From a virus: 55,368 nt of DNA. The DNA is taken from the IMG/VR virus record IMGVR_UViG_3300026478_000297, positions 1-55,368 of that record. One strand, given 5' to 3'. Below the pieces are notes generated by a model that made no database searches, was not told the origin of the DNA, and saw only the letters and a program-made list of their open reading frames with translations. A program made the position numbers and the translations under genes. Below are positions 21,838-28,787 of this stretch, piece after piece (within the stretch, counting starts at the first letter, position 1; each line of letters opens with the position of its first letter).

Positions 21838-22920
21838 ATGTCAAAGCAAGATATCTCTATTCGCCAAGTTGGCCCTAAGGGTGCCAAGAAGGCAATCCGC
21901 AAGTCGCTGACTGTGCGTCGCCCTGTGTTCCTGTGGGGCCCTCCAGGCATTGGTAAGTCCGATGTCGTTAAGCAGATCGCTGATGAGCTCAACCGTGAGG
22001 TCATCGACGTCCGCCTAGCTCTTTGGGAGCCCACTGACATCAAGGGTATCCCCTATTACAATGCAGATGTAGGCAAGATGGTGTGGGCACCGCCCGCAGA
22101 ACTGCCTGTGGATCCTGAGTCCACTGCTGTGATCTTCTTGGACGAGCTTAACTCCGCTCCTCCTGCTGTTCAGGCCGCGGCCTATCAGTTGATCCTTAAT
22201 CGCCGTGTTGGCACCTATGTCCTGCCCAAAGGCGTTGACGTAGTCGCCGCTGGTAACCGTGAAGGTGACCGTGGTGTTACCTACCGTATGCCTGCTCCGT
22301 TGGCTAACCGCTTCGTCCACTTGGAGATGAAGGTAGACTTCGATGACTTCCAAGACTGGGCTACGCTCAACAAAGTCCACCCTGATGTGGTAGGTTATGT
22401 GGGCTTTGCCAAGCAGGACCTCTACGACTTCGATCCTAAGAGCCCTAGCAAGAGCTTCGCAACTCCGCGTTCTTGGGTGTTCGTGAGCGATCTGCTCAAG
22501 GACGATGACACTGATCAAGATACCCTGCACACTCTGGTCGCAGGTGCTATTGGTGACGGCCTTAGCATGAAGTTTATGGCTCACCGTAAGATCGCAGGCA
22601 AGATGCCTAAGGCTGGTGACATCCTCGACGGCAAGGTCAAGGACCTCCAGATCAAGGAAGTGTCAGCGATGTATTCTTTGACCGTTAGCCTCTGCTACGA
22701 GCTCAAGGATCGTGCAGACAAGAAGGTCAAGAACTGGGACGAGGGTGCCGATAACTTCTTCCGCTACATGATGGATAACTTCCCTACTGAGCTGGTAGTT
22801 ATGGGTGCTAAGACCGCGCTCACCAACTATGACTTGCCTTTGGATGCTTCGAAGATGAAGAGCTTCGATGAGTTCCATAAGCGTTTTGGCAAGTATGTTT
22901 TGAGCGCCATGGAGAACTAG
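21838..22920 (+). CDS. MoxR-type AAA+ ATPase
   Basis: 360 residues. Walker A GPPGIGKS (34-41), Walker B VIFLDELNSAPPAVQAAAYQ (about 98-117), sensor 1 VVAAGNREGDRG (about 136-147) and a PAPLANRF block typical of MoxR/RavA/CbbQ ATPases. These usually act as chaperones that remodel or metallate a partner carrying a VWA domain, and exactly such a partner is encoded next (23033-24235). The two are thus likely to work together; target unknown. Confidence 0.92.
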   Translation: MSKQDISIRQVGPKGAKKAIRKSLTVRRPVFLWGPPGIGKSDVVKQIADELNREVIDVRLALWEPTDIKGIPYYNADVGKMVWAPPAELPVDPESTAVIFLDELNSAPPAVQAAAYQLILNRRVGTYVLPKGVDVVAAGNREGDRGVTYRMPAPLANRFVHLEMKVDFDDFQDWATLNKVHPDVVGYVGFAKQDLYDFDPKSPSKSFATPRSWVFVSDLLKDDDTDQDTLHTLVAGAIGDGLSMKFMAHRKIAGKMPKAGDILDGKVKDLQIKEVSAMYSLTVSLCYELKDRADKKVKNWDEGADNFFRYMMDNFPTELVVMGAKTALTNYDLPLDASKMKSFDEFHKRFGKYVLSAMEN

Positions 22921-22937
22921 ACCTCTCCAGCGCCAAA

Positions 22938-22975
22938 GGGCGGGGACTTCTCAGGGTCGCCCGCCCACCTTTTTC
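22938..22975 (+). terminator. Intrinsic terminator after the MoxR gene
   Basis: GGGCGGG (22938-22944) and CCCGCCC (22960-22966) form a 7-bp GC stem, then ACCTTTTTC. It separates the MoxR gene from the next promoter. Confidence 0.8.
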
Positions 22976-22977
22976 GG

Positions 22978-23006
22978 TTGACAAATAAATAAACAGAGCA
23001 TATAAT
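22978..23006 (+). promoter_or_regulatory. Sigma-70-type promoter before the VWA gene
   Basis: TTGACA, 17 AT-rich bases, TATAAT, then AAGGAGCG before ATG 23033. Confidence 0.9.
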
Positions 23007-23032
23007 AGAAGCATACTAAGAAGGAGCGTGTT

Positions 23033-24235
23033 ATGGACCCGATCGTAGAGAAACTGACAACTGCCCGAGTAGGACTGCTACTCAAGGAGCCGTTCTTCGG
23101 CAACATGGCTACTCGTATGCGTCTGCTCGATGCCAGCGACTGGTGCCCGACTGCGGCAACTAACGGTCGTGACTTCATGTATAACAAGAAGTTCATCGAG
23201 AAACTTTCTATCAAGAAACTAGAGTTCCTGTTTGCACATGAGATCTGCCACTGCATCTTTGACCACTTTGGTCGTGTTGGTAGCCGCGATCGTCAACTGT
23301 CTAACATCGCACAGGACTTCGCTGTTAATCAGATCCTTATCGACGAGCGTATCGGCGAGAAGATCACTGAGGTTAAGATCTGCTACGATCCAAAGTATCG
23401 TGGTATGGCCTGGGAAGAGATCTACGATGATCTGTATGCCAAGGCAGAGAAGATTCCTATGGACCAGCTCTTGAAGCAACTTGGTGACCTTCTCGACGAG
23501 CACATCAAGGAAGGCGATGGCGGCGGCAAGGACGGCAAGGAAGATCAAAAGGATGGTCGCCCTAGCATCTCCAAAGAGGATGCACAACGCATCAAAGACG
23601 AGATCAAAGAGGCCATGATCCAGAGTGCCGCGGCCGCTGGTGCAGGTAAGACTCCTGCAGGTATCATGCGTATGATCAAGGACATGACTGAGCCTAAGAT
23701 CAGCTGGCGTGAGTTGGTGCGTCAAGAGATCCAAAGCATCATCCGCAACGACTACTCCTTCACCCGCCCTAACCGCAAGAGTATGCACTCAGGTGCGGTG
23801 CTTCCAGGCATGAAGGAAGCCACTACTATCGACATCGCTATCTCTATGGATATGTCAGGCAGTATTGGGCACGAGGATGCAACTGTATTCTTGAGCGAGA
23901 TCAAGGGTATCATGGATCAGTATGAGGACTTCAGCATCAACCTGTGGTGCTTTGACACAGAGATCTATAACCACAAGACTATCACTCACGACAACGTCGA
24001 AGACTTGGTAGACTACGAGCCTCAGGGCGGTGGTGGAACTATGTTCGAAGCCAACTGGGAGTTCATGCGTGAGCAGAACATCCAGCCCAAGAAGTTTATC
24101 ATGTTTACGGACGGTTACCCCTGCGGTAGTTGGGGTGAGGAAGACTACTGCGATACTATCTTTATCGTTAAAGGAAACACACAGGCTGAGTCACCCTTTG
24201 GCCAGACTGTGATCTACGAGAAAGAGGTAGCCTGA
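23033..24235 (+). CDS. VWA-domain putative metallopeptidase (HExxH), MoxR partner
   Basis: 400 residues. The N-terminal region (1-130) carries HEICH (69-73) with an N-Q helix after it, as in the putative metallopeptidase domain found in VWA proteins of the DUF2201 type. A low-complexity linker (GDGGGKDGKEDQKDG, about 161-175) follows. The C-terminal VWA fold has an intact metal-ion-dependent adhesion motif DMSGS (273-277) and later FTDGYPCG. Such proteins pair with MoxR ATPases in bacteria. The pair could cleave or refold a host or phage target. Own promoter. Confidence 0.9.
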   Translation: MDPIVEKLTTARVGLLLKEPFFGNMATRMRLLDASDWCPTAATNGRDFMYNKKFIEKLSIKKLEFLFAHEICHCIFDHFGRVGSRDRQLSNIAQDFAVNQILIDERIGEKITEVKICYDPKYRGMAWEEIYDDLYAKAEKIPMDQLLKQLGDLLDEHIKEGDGGGKDGKEDQKDGRPSISKEDAQRIKDEIKEAMIQSAAAAGAGKTPAGIMRMIKDMTEPKISWRELVRQEIQSIIRNDYSFTRPNRKSMHSGAVLPGMKEATTIDIAISMDMSGSIGHEDATVFLSEIKGIMDQYEDFSINLWCFDTEIYNHKTITHDNVEDLVDYEPQGGGGTMFEANWEFMREQNIQPKKFIMFTDGYPCGSWGEEDYCDTIFIVKGNTQAESPFGQTVIYEKEVA

Positions 24236-24252
24236 TTTGGGAGTGCCAGGGG

Positions 24253-24272
24253 CTGTGGCTAAAATGCCACAG
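24253..24272. repeat. Perfect hairpin CTGTGGC/GCCACAG
   Basis: CTGTGGC, six-base loop TAAAAT, GCCACAG. Same plan as the 25379 terminator stem but without a U-run, so termination is uncertain. Confidence 0.5.
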
Positions 24273-24277
24273 TACCC

Positions 24278-24292
24278 TAGGCCCCGCTGCTA
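24278..24292 (+). repeat. AGGCCCCGCTGCTA repeat, copy 4
   Basis: TAGGCCCCGCTGCTA, then ACACG-TATG-CGTGT hairpin and a promoter 22 bases on. Same place relative to a promoter as copy 3. Confidence 0.75.
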
Positions 24293-24313
24293 CACGTATG
24301 CGTGTAAGTGGTC

Positions 24314-24342
24314 TTGACAGATTGATAGATTGATCGTATAAT
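24314..24342 (+). promoter_or_regulatory. Sigma-70-type promoter before the 24375 gene
   Basis: TTGACA, 17 bases, TATAAT; then AAAGGAGC and ATG 24375. Confidence 0.9.
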
Positions 24343-24374
24343 ATAGATACTGACACACAGAAAGGAGCACCAAG

Positions 24375-24503
24375 ATGTTGAAATATGTCGTGGTTTTTGT
24401 AGCTGGTATAGTGTTCGGGCAAGTCGGATTCTCTGGCGTAGCTCGTATGCTAGATCATGGTGTTGATAAGGTTAAGACAACTTCCCAGGAGATGGCACGA
24501 TGA
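24375..24503 (+). CDS. 42-residue membrane peptide
   Basis: MLKYVVVFVAGIVFGQVGFS then VARMLDHGVDKVKTTSQ: one N-terminal hydrophobic helix and a basic amphipathic tail. I recall near-identical small proteins in T4-like marine phages. Ideal promoter and ribosome site; overlaps the next gene by four bases. Confidence 0.75.
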   Translation: MLKYVVVFVAGIVFGQVGFSGVARMLDHGVDKVKTTSQEMAR

Positions 24504-24703
24504 GCAGACTAGATCAGATCGCTTACGAGATCGAGCAACTGTTTATCGAAGGCCTTAGCCCTAGGATGATCAGTGAGACCCTTGGAGTGCCTGTGAGCAT
24601 GGTCCATGACTGGCTCGCTAGCAACAGCCTCGATGATGAGGACGGCTGTGGTCCTGACCTAATAGAGGATGAGTTGAGTCCTTACTCAACTGTAAACAGT
24701 TAA
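24500..24703 (+). CDS. Helix-turn-helix-like small protein
   Basis: 67 residues. IEQLFIEGLSPRMISETLGVPVSMVHDWLA (about 11-40) reads as a helix-turn-helix of the resolvase/sigma type; the rest is acidic. Coupled by ATGA to the upstream peptide and by TAATG to the next gene. Possibly a small regulator. Confidence 0.7.
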   Translation: MSRLDQIAYEIEQLFIEGLSPRMISETLGVPVSMVHDWLASNSLDDEDGCGPDLIEDELSPYSTVNS

Positions 24704-25026
24704 TGAGTAAACTAGAGTTCTACGCAAGGCCCTTAGTGGCCTTCGACGCTTACAATAAAGATCATAGGCGCTACTACGCAGAGTTCCTAGAATATGGCGG
24801 ATGGGGCCGTTGCCCTGTCCGTTTCGTTTGTCCGGAAGATTATGGTATGGACCTGCCTACTATGATCAAGCATAGGTTAATCCAGTACTACGTGGATCGT
24901 GAGTTTGGGGGCAGCAAACTATCACAGGAACGATCTAAGGCCCTAGCTGAGGATGCTGACCGTATGTACAAGGAAGCGGGCAGGCTGCGCAAGGAGAGCC
25001 AGGCTCTTCTTAAACCCCGAAGGTAA
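24703..25026 (+). CDS. Unknown small protein
   Basis: 107 residues. Aromatic-rich first half (AYNKDHRRYYAEFLEYGGWG), basic helical C-terminus (SQERSKALAEDADRMYKEAG...). Third gene of a tightly overlapping trio. Its stop lies inside the second 34-base hairpin element. Confidence 0.72.
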   Translation: MSKLEFYARPLVAFDAYNKDHRRYYAEFLEYGGWGRCPVRFVCPEDYGMDLPTMIKHRLIQYYVDREFGGSKLSQERSKALAEDADRMYKEAGRLRKESQALLKPRR

Positions 25027-25048
25027 TTCTGCAGCGAATTGACCGGGG
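25015..25048 (+). repeat. 34-base hairpin element, copy 2
   Basis: Begins CCCCGA and ends GCGAATTGACCGGGG, as does 17168-17201. CCCCG pairs with CGGGG, and here AATTC...GAATT adds an inner helix. It covers the stop codon of the preceding gene. Confidence 0.65.
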
Positions 25049-25091
25049 CTAGCTATGCGTGTACAGCATACCAGCCCTGCAAAAAGATTGG

Positions 25092-25120
25092 TTGACAGCT
25101 CGGGCTATAGCTGCTACATT
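25092..25120 (+). promoter_or_regulatory. Sigma-70-type promoter before the 25147 gene
   Basis: TTGACA, 17 bases, TACATT (weaker -10), then AAAGGAGC. Confidence 0.78.
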
Positions 25121-25146
25121 ACACGGGTAAACAAAGGAGCAAGCCC

Positions 25147-25389
25147 ATGTATATCCATCTCAAGTATACCGACAACAGCACGATCTACAGCATCGATGGT
25201 GAGCAGATCGAGTTCGTAGGGGGCCGTAGATCAGGGGACGTGGTCGTAAACGGCGATCATGTGTATCGTTACCAGCTGCGCGGTGAATACGTGCAGATCA
25301 TCGATGAATACGACGATCTCGTAGAAGAGTTTGAGGACAGCGACGATTACTGGGAACGCTACGCTATGGAACTGGCGGGTGTGGCATAA
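25147..25389 (+). CDS. Small acidic unknown protein
   Basis: 80 residues. Strand-rich first 55 residues (MYIHLKYTDNSTIYSIDGEQ..., VVVNGDHVYRYQLRGEYV) suggest a small beta-barrel; the tail is strongly acidic (EEFEDSDDYWERY). One-gene unit with promoter and terminator. Function unknown. Confidence 0.72.
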   Translation: MYIHLKYTDNSTIYSIDGEQIEFVGGRRSGDVVVNGDHVYRYQLRGEYVQIIDEYDDLVEEFEDSDDYWERYAMELAGVA

Positions 25390-25409
25390 AAGCCACACCT
25401 TTTTCTTTT
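25379..25409 (+). terminator. Intrinsic terminator after the 25147 gene
   Basis: GTGTGGC, ATAAAA loop, GCCACAC, then CTTTTTCTTTT. The stop codon lies within the loop. Confidence 0.88.
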
Positions 25410-25422
25410 CTGCAGATTTTGG

Positions 25423-25451
25423 TTGACAGTTTGGATTTTTGGTGCTATACT
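25423..25451 (+). promoter_or_regulatory. Sigma-70-type promoter before the 25477 gene
   Basis: TTGACA, 17 bases, TGC-TATACT. Confidence 0.88.
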
Positions 25452-25476
25452 GTAGGCATACTAAGGAGAGCGAGTT

Positions 25477-25695
25477 ATGGGATACTTTGCAAATCTGGAA
25501 CTGGAAGTGATGAGCATGGCCCACGATATGGGTGATGATTTTGGCCAGGACGAAGGCACGATCCTAACCATCAGCGAAACGCTAGGTGTATCCCCAGAAG
25601 AAGTCCAACGAATCCTAAGCAGCGATTCTGATGCGGATTACGACGGTCAACCCGACGAGATGCAGGAGTGGCACGATTTTGACCCTGACTGCTAA
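25477..25695 (+). CDS. Small acidic unknown protein
   Basis: 72 residues, MGYFANLELEVMSMAHDMGD..., with a helical middle (TISETLGVSPEEVQRIL, about 32-48) resembling a small helix-turn-helix, and an acidic tail ending DFDPDC. Behind GGAGAGCG. Function unknown. Confidence 0.7.
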   Translation: MGYFANLELEVMSMAHDMGDDFGQDEGTILTISETLGVSPEEVQRILSSDSDADYDGQPDEMQEWHDFDPDC

Positions 25696-25705
25696 AGGAT
25701 TTTGG

Positions 25706-25734
25706 TTGACAGTTTGGACGTTTGGTGCTATACT
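25706..25734 (+). promoter_or_regulatory. Sigma-70-type promoter before the 25765 gene
   Basis: TTGACA, 17 bases, TGC-TATACT; nearly the same sequence as the promoter at 25423 through the spacer. Confidence 0.88.
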
Positions 25735-25764
25735 AGCATCATAGTTAGATAAAAGGAGCGAAGA

Positions 25765-26022
25765 ATGTATCCAGAGATTTCAGAACAAGAGCGTGTGGTC
25801 CGTGCCCTCAAGGGCTGGCAGTTCCTGCGCTCAGAACACGGTTGCCTCTACGATCGTGGCTCAGCAGACTCTTACTACGGCCGGGCTCGTCGGCCGCACT
25901 ACGGTGGAGTTGGCGGCGAGTCAGGTCCCCGCGTTGAGGTTACGGATCCTGAGAGCGTGGCCGAATACATGGCTGGCTACGACTACAACGAACGCTACGG
26001 CGACAAAAAAGATTGGCGCTGA
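25765..26022 (+). CDS. Small unknown protein, Gly/Arg/Tyr-rich
   Basis: 85 residues. Central RGSADSYYGRARRPHYGGVG is a flexible aromatic/basic stretch; the C-terminus has AEYMAGYDYNERYGDKKD. Start behind AAAGGAGCG. No family recognised beyond similarity to small phage proteins. Confidence 0.7.
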   Translation: MYPEISEQERVVRALKGWQFLRSEHGCLYDRGSADSYYGRARRPHYGGVGGESGPRVEVTDPESVAEYMAGYDYNERYGDKKDWR

Positions 26023-26026
26023 TCGG

Positions 26027-26055
26027 TTGACAGATTGGTATTTTGGTCGTATAAT
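26027..26055 (+). promoter_or_regulatory. Sigma-70-type promoter before the 26086 gene
   Basis: TTGACA, 17 bases, TATAAT, then ACACA and AGGAGCG. Confidence 0.9.
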
Positions 26056-26085
26056 ACACATACTAAACAACTTAGGAGCGAATCA

Positions 26086-26283
26086 ATGACACAGTCATCA
26101 ATGGAAAAATCCGGAATGTTCTGCTTTATCGTAGGACTGCTCGTAACGATCTTCGGTGTGGGCGGCATTGAGCAGAGCTTGGACAACTCCGGTCTTTTGC
26201 TGGGTGCCTTGGTTTCTACCGTGGGATTGATGATCATGGGCTGTGGCGCGATGATGATCCAGAATGCAGAGGCCTACAAGTGA
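26086..26283 (+). CDS. Two-helix membrane protein
   Basis: 65 residues from ATG 26086 (AGGAGCG upstream). Hydrophobic segments at about 9-29 (MFCFIVGLLVTIFGVGGIE) and 38-58 (LLLGALVSTVGLMIMGCGAM). Overlaps the next gene by four bases (GTGA). Function unknown. Confidence 0.72.
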   Translation: MTQSSMEKSGMFCFIVGLLVTIFGVGGIEQSLDNSGLLLGALVSTVGLMIMGCGAMMIQNAEAYK

Positions 26284-26486
26284 TCAAGCCCGAGGAACTG
26301 GACTATCTACGCCGCGCTCTGGATGCCCTGAGTGCCCCGGAAACGACCGCGATGGCCCAGGCTAAGATCCTAAGGACCGTGAGCCAGATCGCCGATCGAG
26401 CCTCACGTGAGATCGAGCAGAGGTTCGTGGATCGGGTAGACCAGAACTTGGCCAATCAACATTTGGTTGACATTTTGAAACGCTGA
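26280..26486 (+). CDS. Small helical protein (GTG start)
   Basis: 68 residues from GTG 26280, coupled to the membrane protein. Almost entirely helical (LDYLRRALDALSAPETTAMA..., REIEQRFVDRVDQNLANQH). The next promoter is embedded in its last 20 bases. Function unknown. Confidence 0.65.
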   Translation: MIKPEELDYLRRALDALSAPETTAMAQAKILRTVSQIADRASREIEQRFVDRVDQNLANQHLVDILKR

Positions 26487-26495
26487 GTGTATAAT
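26467..26495 (+). promoter_or_regulatory. Sigma-70-type promoter before the 26519 gene
   Basis: TTGACA, 17 bases, TATAAT, inside the 3' end of the preceding gene. Confidence 0.9.
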
Positions 26496-26518
26496 ACACA
26501 TACACTTAGGAGAGCGAT

Positions 26519-26704
26519 ATGAGAGATTTTAATGCAGTTGGTCATGATCTACAAGCGATTGATGGACTCTTGGATCAGATCGAGGAACTGGCCATGGCCC
26601 TCCCGATCAGAGCCGGCCAGAAGAAGATCATCCAGAGTAAGATCTACGATCTATACACAGAGATCGAAGACGGTGTTGAAGTGAGTTCAGTTGACTTTGA
26701 CTGA
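26519..26704 (+). CDS. Small acidic helical protein
   Basis: 61 residues, MRDFNAVGHDLQAIDGLLDQ..., helical throughout with an acidic end (VSSVDFD). Start behind AGGAGAGCG. Function unknown. Confidence 0.68.
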   Translation: MRDFNAVGHDLQAIDGLLDQIEELAMALPIRAGQKKIIQSKIYDLYTEIEDGVEVSSVDFD

Positions 26705-26719
26705 TTTTGGATGTATAAT
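26691..26719 (+). promoter_or_regulatory. Sigma-70-type promoter before the 26746 gene
   Basis: TTGACT, 17 bases, TATAAT; overlaps the end of the preceding gene. Confidence 0.8.
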
Positions 26720-26745
26720 ACTAACTTAACTTAAGGAGCGAACCT

Positions 26746-27369
26746 ATGCCAAACTGGTGCAACAACTATGTGGAAATCAGCCACAAGGACCCTGAGAAAA
26801 TCCGTGCTCTCGCAGACGCATTCAATCGTGGAGAGTTTTGCCAGCATGTGATTCCTACTCCTAAAGAGCTCACTGACACAGTGTCAGGCTTCATGGGCGA
26901 GGACAAGCGTGAGGCCCACGAAGCACAGCAGAAGTCCAACCTTGAGAAGTATGGACATGCTGATTGGTATAGTTTCCAGACCAGCCGTTGGGGCACCAAG
27001 TGGGATGTGGGTGGCGATGACTGCAACCCTGCAGACGTCAGCGAGGATGGCACTAGCATGAGCGTGGGCTTTGACAGTGCTTGGGCTCCTCCAGTGGGCG
27101 TTTACCAAGAACTGACCGAGCAGGGCTATGAAGTGCGAGCCATGTATTATGAGCCCGGCATGTGCTTCGCTGGCGTCTTTGAAGATGGCTGTGAAGACAA
27201 CTATGACCTGAGCGAGATGTCCAGCAAACAGGTCCGCGATGAGATTCCTGAGGACTTGGATGAGTGCTTTGGCATCAGCGAGTGCATGGAAGAGTATGAG
27301 CGTGAGAATGAGGAAGAGCTCACACAGTGGATCCGTGAGGGTGCCGAAGCCAAGGAGCAGCCGCTGTGA
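26746..27369 (+). CDS. DUF1281-like protein (MPNWC family)
   Basis: 207 residues. MPNWCNNYVEI is the typical opening of a family seen in phages and plasmids (DUF1281-like, ferredoxin-like fold expected), with ALADAFNRGEFCQHVIPTPK and YSFQTSRWGTKWDVGGDD (about 66-83) as further conserved blocks. Acidic C-terminus. Function unknown. Its stop overlaps the next start (TGATG). Confidence 0.8.
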   Translation: MPNWCNNYVEISHKDPEKIRALADAFNRGEFCQHVIPTPKELTDTVSGFMGEDKREAHEAQQKSNLEKYGHADWYSFQTSRWGTKWDVGGDDCNPADVSEDGTSMSVGFDSAWAPPVGVYQELTEQGYEVRAMYYEPGMCFAGVFEDGCEDNYDLSEMSSKQVRDEIPEDLDECFGISECMEEYERENEEELTQWIREGAEAKEQPL

Positions 27370-27674
27370 TGAATGTGGTCAAGTTGGACCGACGCTATGA
27401 CGGGCATGAACGCTTTAGTCACAGGGTCGAGTTCACTGGCTACACAGGGCAAGGGCGTGTGATCCGTGTCAAGCAATGGGTCCGCGCCCGCAACTGGCTT
27501 TGGCAACAGTTTGGCGCCAGCGGAGAACTGTTCTGCGCTCGCCCAGAATACTTCGACGGCACACAGCCGGTTTGGGCTTGGGATGCAGAAAAGTCGAGTA
27601 TATACCTAAACAAAGAAGCATACACGATGTTCATGCTACGCAAGGAGTTTTGGGAAAATGAAGCGAACCTTTGA
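27369..27674 (+). CDS. Small aromatic-rich unknown protein
   Basis: 101 residues from ATG 27369 (GTG 27366 is possible). Seven Trp, many Arg and Phe (VRARNWLWQQFGASGELFCA, PVWAWDAEKSSIYL). Coupled to the DUF1281-like gene and overlapping the next gene by 17 bases. Function unknown. Confidence 0.7.
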   Translation: MNVVKLDRRYDGHERFSHRVEFTGYTGQGRVIRVKQWVRARNWLWQQFGASGELFCARPEYFDGTQPVWAWDAEKSSIYLNKEAYTMFMLRKEFWENEANL

Positions 27675-27858
27675 GTTCAAGTTTGAAGTCCTTTGTGCCG
27701 GAGAGGGCACAGCGGACGAGGCTAGGGTCGAGCAGATGATCGATCTGGCCATGCAGGATCTTATCTATGACGACGAGTTCATCGCTGCTCTAGATGAGAA
27801 GGAAGCTGTGACTATTCGGGTCACCAAACTAGGAGATTTTGGTAAACCGAATGGTTGA
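27658..27858 (+). CDS. Small acidic unknown protein
   Basis: 66 residues: MKRTFEFKFEVLCAGEGTAD, then an amphipathic helix and EAVTIRVTKLGDFGKPNG. A strand-helix-helix-strand plan. It overlaps its upstream neighbour by 17 bases; the next promoter overlaps its stop. Confidence 0.68.
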   Translation: MKRTFEFKFEVLCAGEGTADEARVEQMIDLAMQDLIYDDEFIAALDEKEAVTIRVTKLGDFGKPNG

Positions 27859-27883
27859 CAGTATGGATTGGCTATGCTATATT
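27855..27883 (+). promoter_or_regulatory. Sigma-70-type promoter before the 27942 gene
   Basis: TTGACA, 17 bases, TATATT. It gives a long leader of about 50 bases. Confidence 0.82.
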
Positions 27884-27941
27884 AGTAGCATACCAAATAG
27901 GGTTGGTATACTTTTAAACACACACAGAAAGGCACATTAAA

Positions 27942-28247
27942 ATGGCAACTGAAAAGAAGTTCTCCGTAGCTGGCGTTTCGACGCTGAATGGTAAGACTAA
28001 GATCCGTTTCGCAAATGACTCGATGCGAATCAAGATCCTCGCAAAGAATGGTCACAAGGACGTTGACTTGATCAACCTTCCTAACGAGATGACCAAGGCT
28101 GAGATCGCTCAGCACCTGTACTCTACAGGTTATGGCACAGGTAAGCCTGCAGTGGAAGCTGCCATCGCTTACGTAGCCAAGAAGAACGGCGTCACCCTTG
28201 CTGCGCCTGCAGCTAAGGTCGAGACACGTGAAGCTGTTACTGCCTAA
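27942..28247 (+). CDS. Basic phage protein, possible DNA-binding
   Basis: 101 residues: strand-rich KFSVAGVSTLNGKTKIRFAN, then IKILAKNGHKDVDLINLPNE and a helical part (TKAEIAQHLYSTGYGTGKPA, about 52-71), with an Ala-rich tail. I recall homologues in T4-like marine phages without function. Strong ribosome site (AGAAAGGC). The 3' side carries the CCGATTCGCTCCCGG element and a terminator, as with the 20646 gene. Confidence 0.75.
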   Translation: MATEKKFSVAGVSTLNGKTKIRFANDSMRIKILAKNGHKDVDLINLPNEMTKAEIAQHLYSTGYGTGKPAVEAAIAYVAKKNGVTLAAPAAKVETREAVTA

Positions 28248-28248
28248 T

Positions 28249-28263
28249 CCGATTCGCTCCCGG
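28249..28263 (+). repeat. CCGATTCGCTCCCGG element, copy 2
   Basis: Identical to 20943-20957; begins one base after the stop codon of the 27942 gene. Confidence 0.65.
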
Positions 28264-28273
28264 TAATAGGCAC

Positions 28274-28308
28274 AGGGCGGGTGTACTCGATGCATCCGCC
28301 CTTTTTTT
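28274..28308 (+). terminator. Intrinsic terminator after the 27942 gene
   Basis: AGGGCGG (28274-28280) and CCGCCCT (28296-28302) followed by seven Ts. Confidence 0.88.
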
Positions 28309-28332
28309 ATCTCTCTTAGGAGTAAATAATTC

Positions 28333-28725
28333 ATGGAACTGATCTTAATTCTATTCACGGTATTCATCCTGGGATTCCTTCTGGGCCGCTTCGTAGAGCG
28401 TGTGTTCTTCCGTATGATCCTCGGCGAAGTGCTCAAGGATCTAGGCATCAAGCCCGCAGACCTTCGTAAATTACGCGAGAAATTAGAGCGGGAGATCACC
28501 GAGGACAGCGATGAGAGTGCCGAACCCGAGCTGATCCAGATCCGTATCGAGCAGCATCAAGGCCAGCTCTATGCCTATCGCAAGGACACAGAGCAGTTCG
28601 TAGGACAGAGCTCTACAGCTGAGGGACTACAGCGAGAGATCCGCAGCCGCTTCAAGGACACGGTTAAATTCATCGTTGATCGGGCCGAGGGTGGCGATCT
28701 ACTGTTGCAAAAAAACAACACCTAA
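28333..28725 (+). CDS. Membrane-anchored helical protein
   Basis: 130 residues. An N-terminal membrane helix (MELILILFTVFILGFLLGRF) is followed by a charged helix (KPADLRKLREKLEREITEDS, about 41-60), and then a small beta domain (PELIQIRIEQHQGQLYAYRK...). Likely a cytoplasmic domain tethered to the inner membrane. Start behind TTAGGAG. No clear promoter in the short gap, so it may depend on read-through. Confidence 0.72.
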   Translation: MELILILFTVFILGFLLGRFVERVFFRMILGEVLKDLGIKPADLRKLREKLEREITEDSDESAEPELIQIRIEQHQGQLYAYRKDTEQFVGQSSTAEGLQREIRSRFKDTVKFIVDRAEGGDLLLQKNNT

Positions 28726-28730
28726 ATCGG

Positions 28731-28759
28731 TTGACCTTTTCGCAGTTTGGCAGTACAAT
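28731..28759 (+). promoter_or_regulatory. Sigma-70-type promoter before the 28788 gene
   Basis: TTGACC, 17 bases, TACAAT. A TGTTG/CAACA hairpin (28703-28720) lies just upstream, within the end of the preceding gene. Confidence 0.75.
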
Positions 28760-28787
28760 ACACATACTGACACACAAAGGAGCAACT

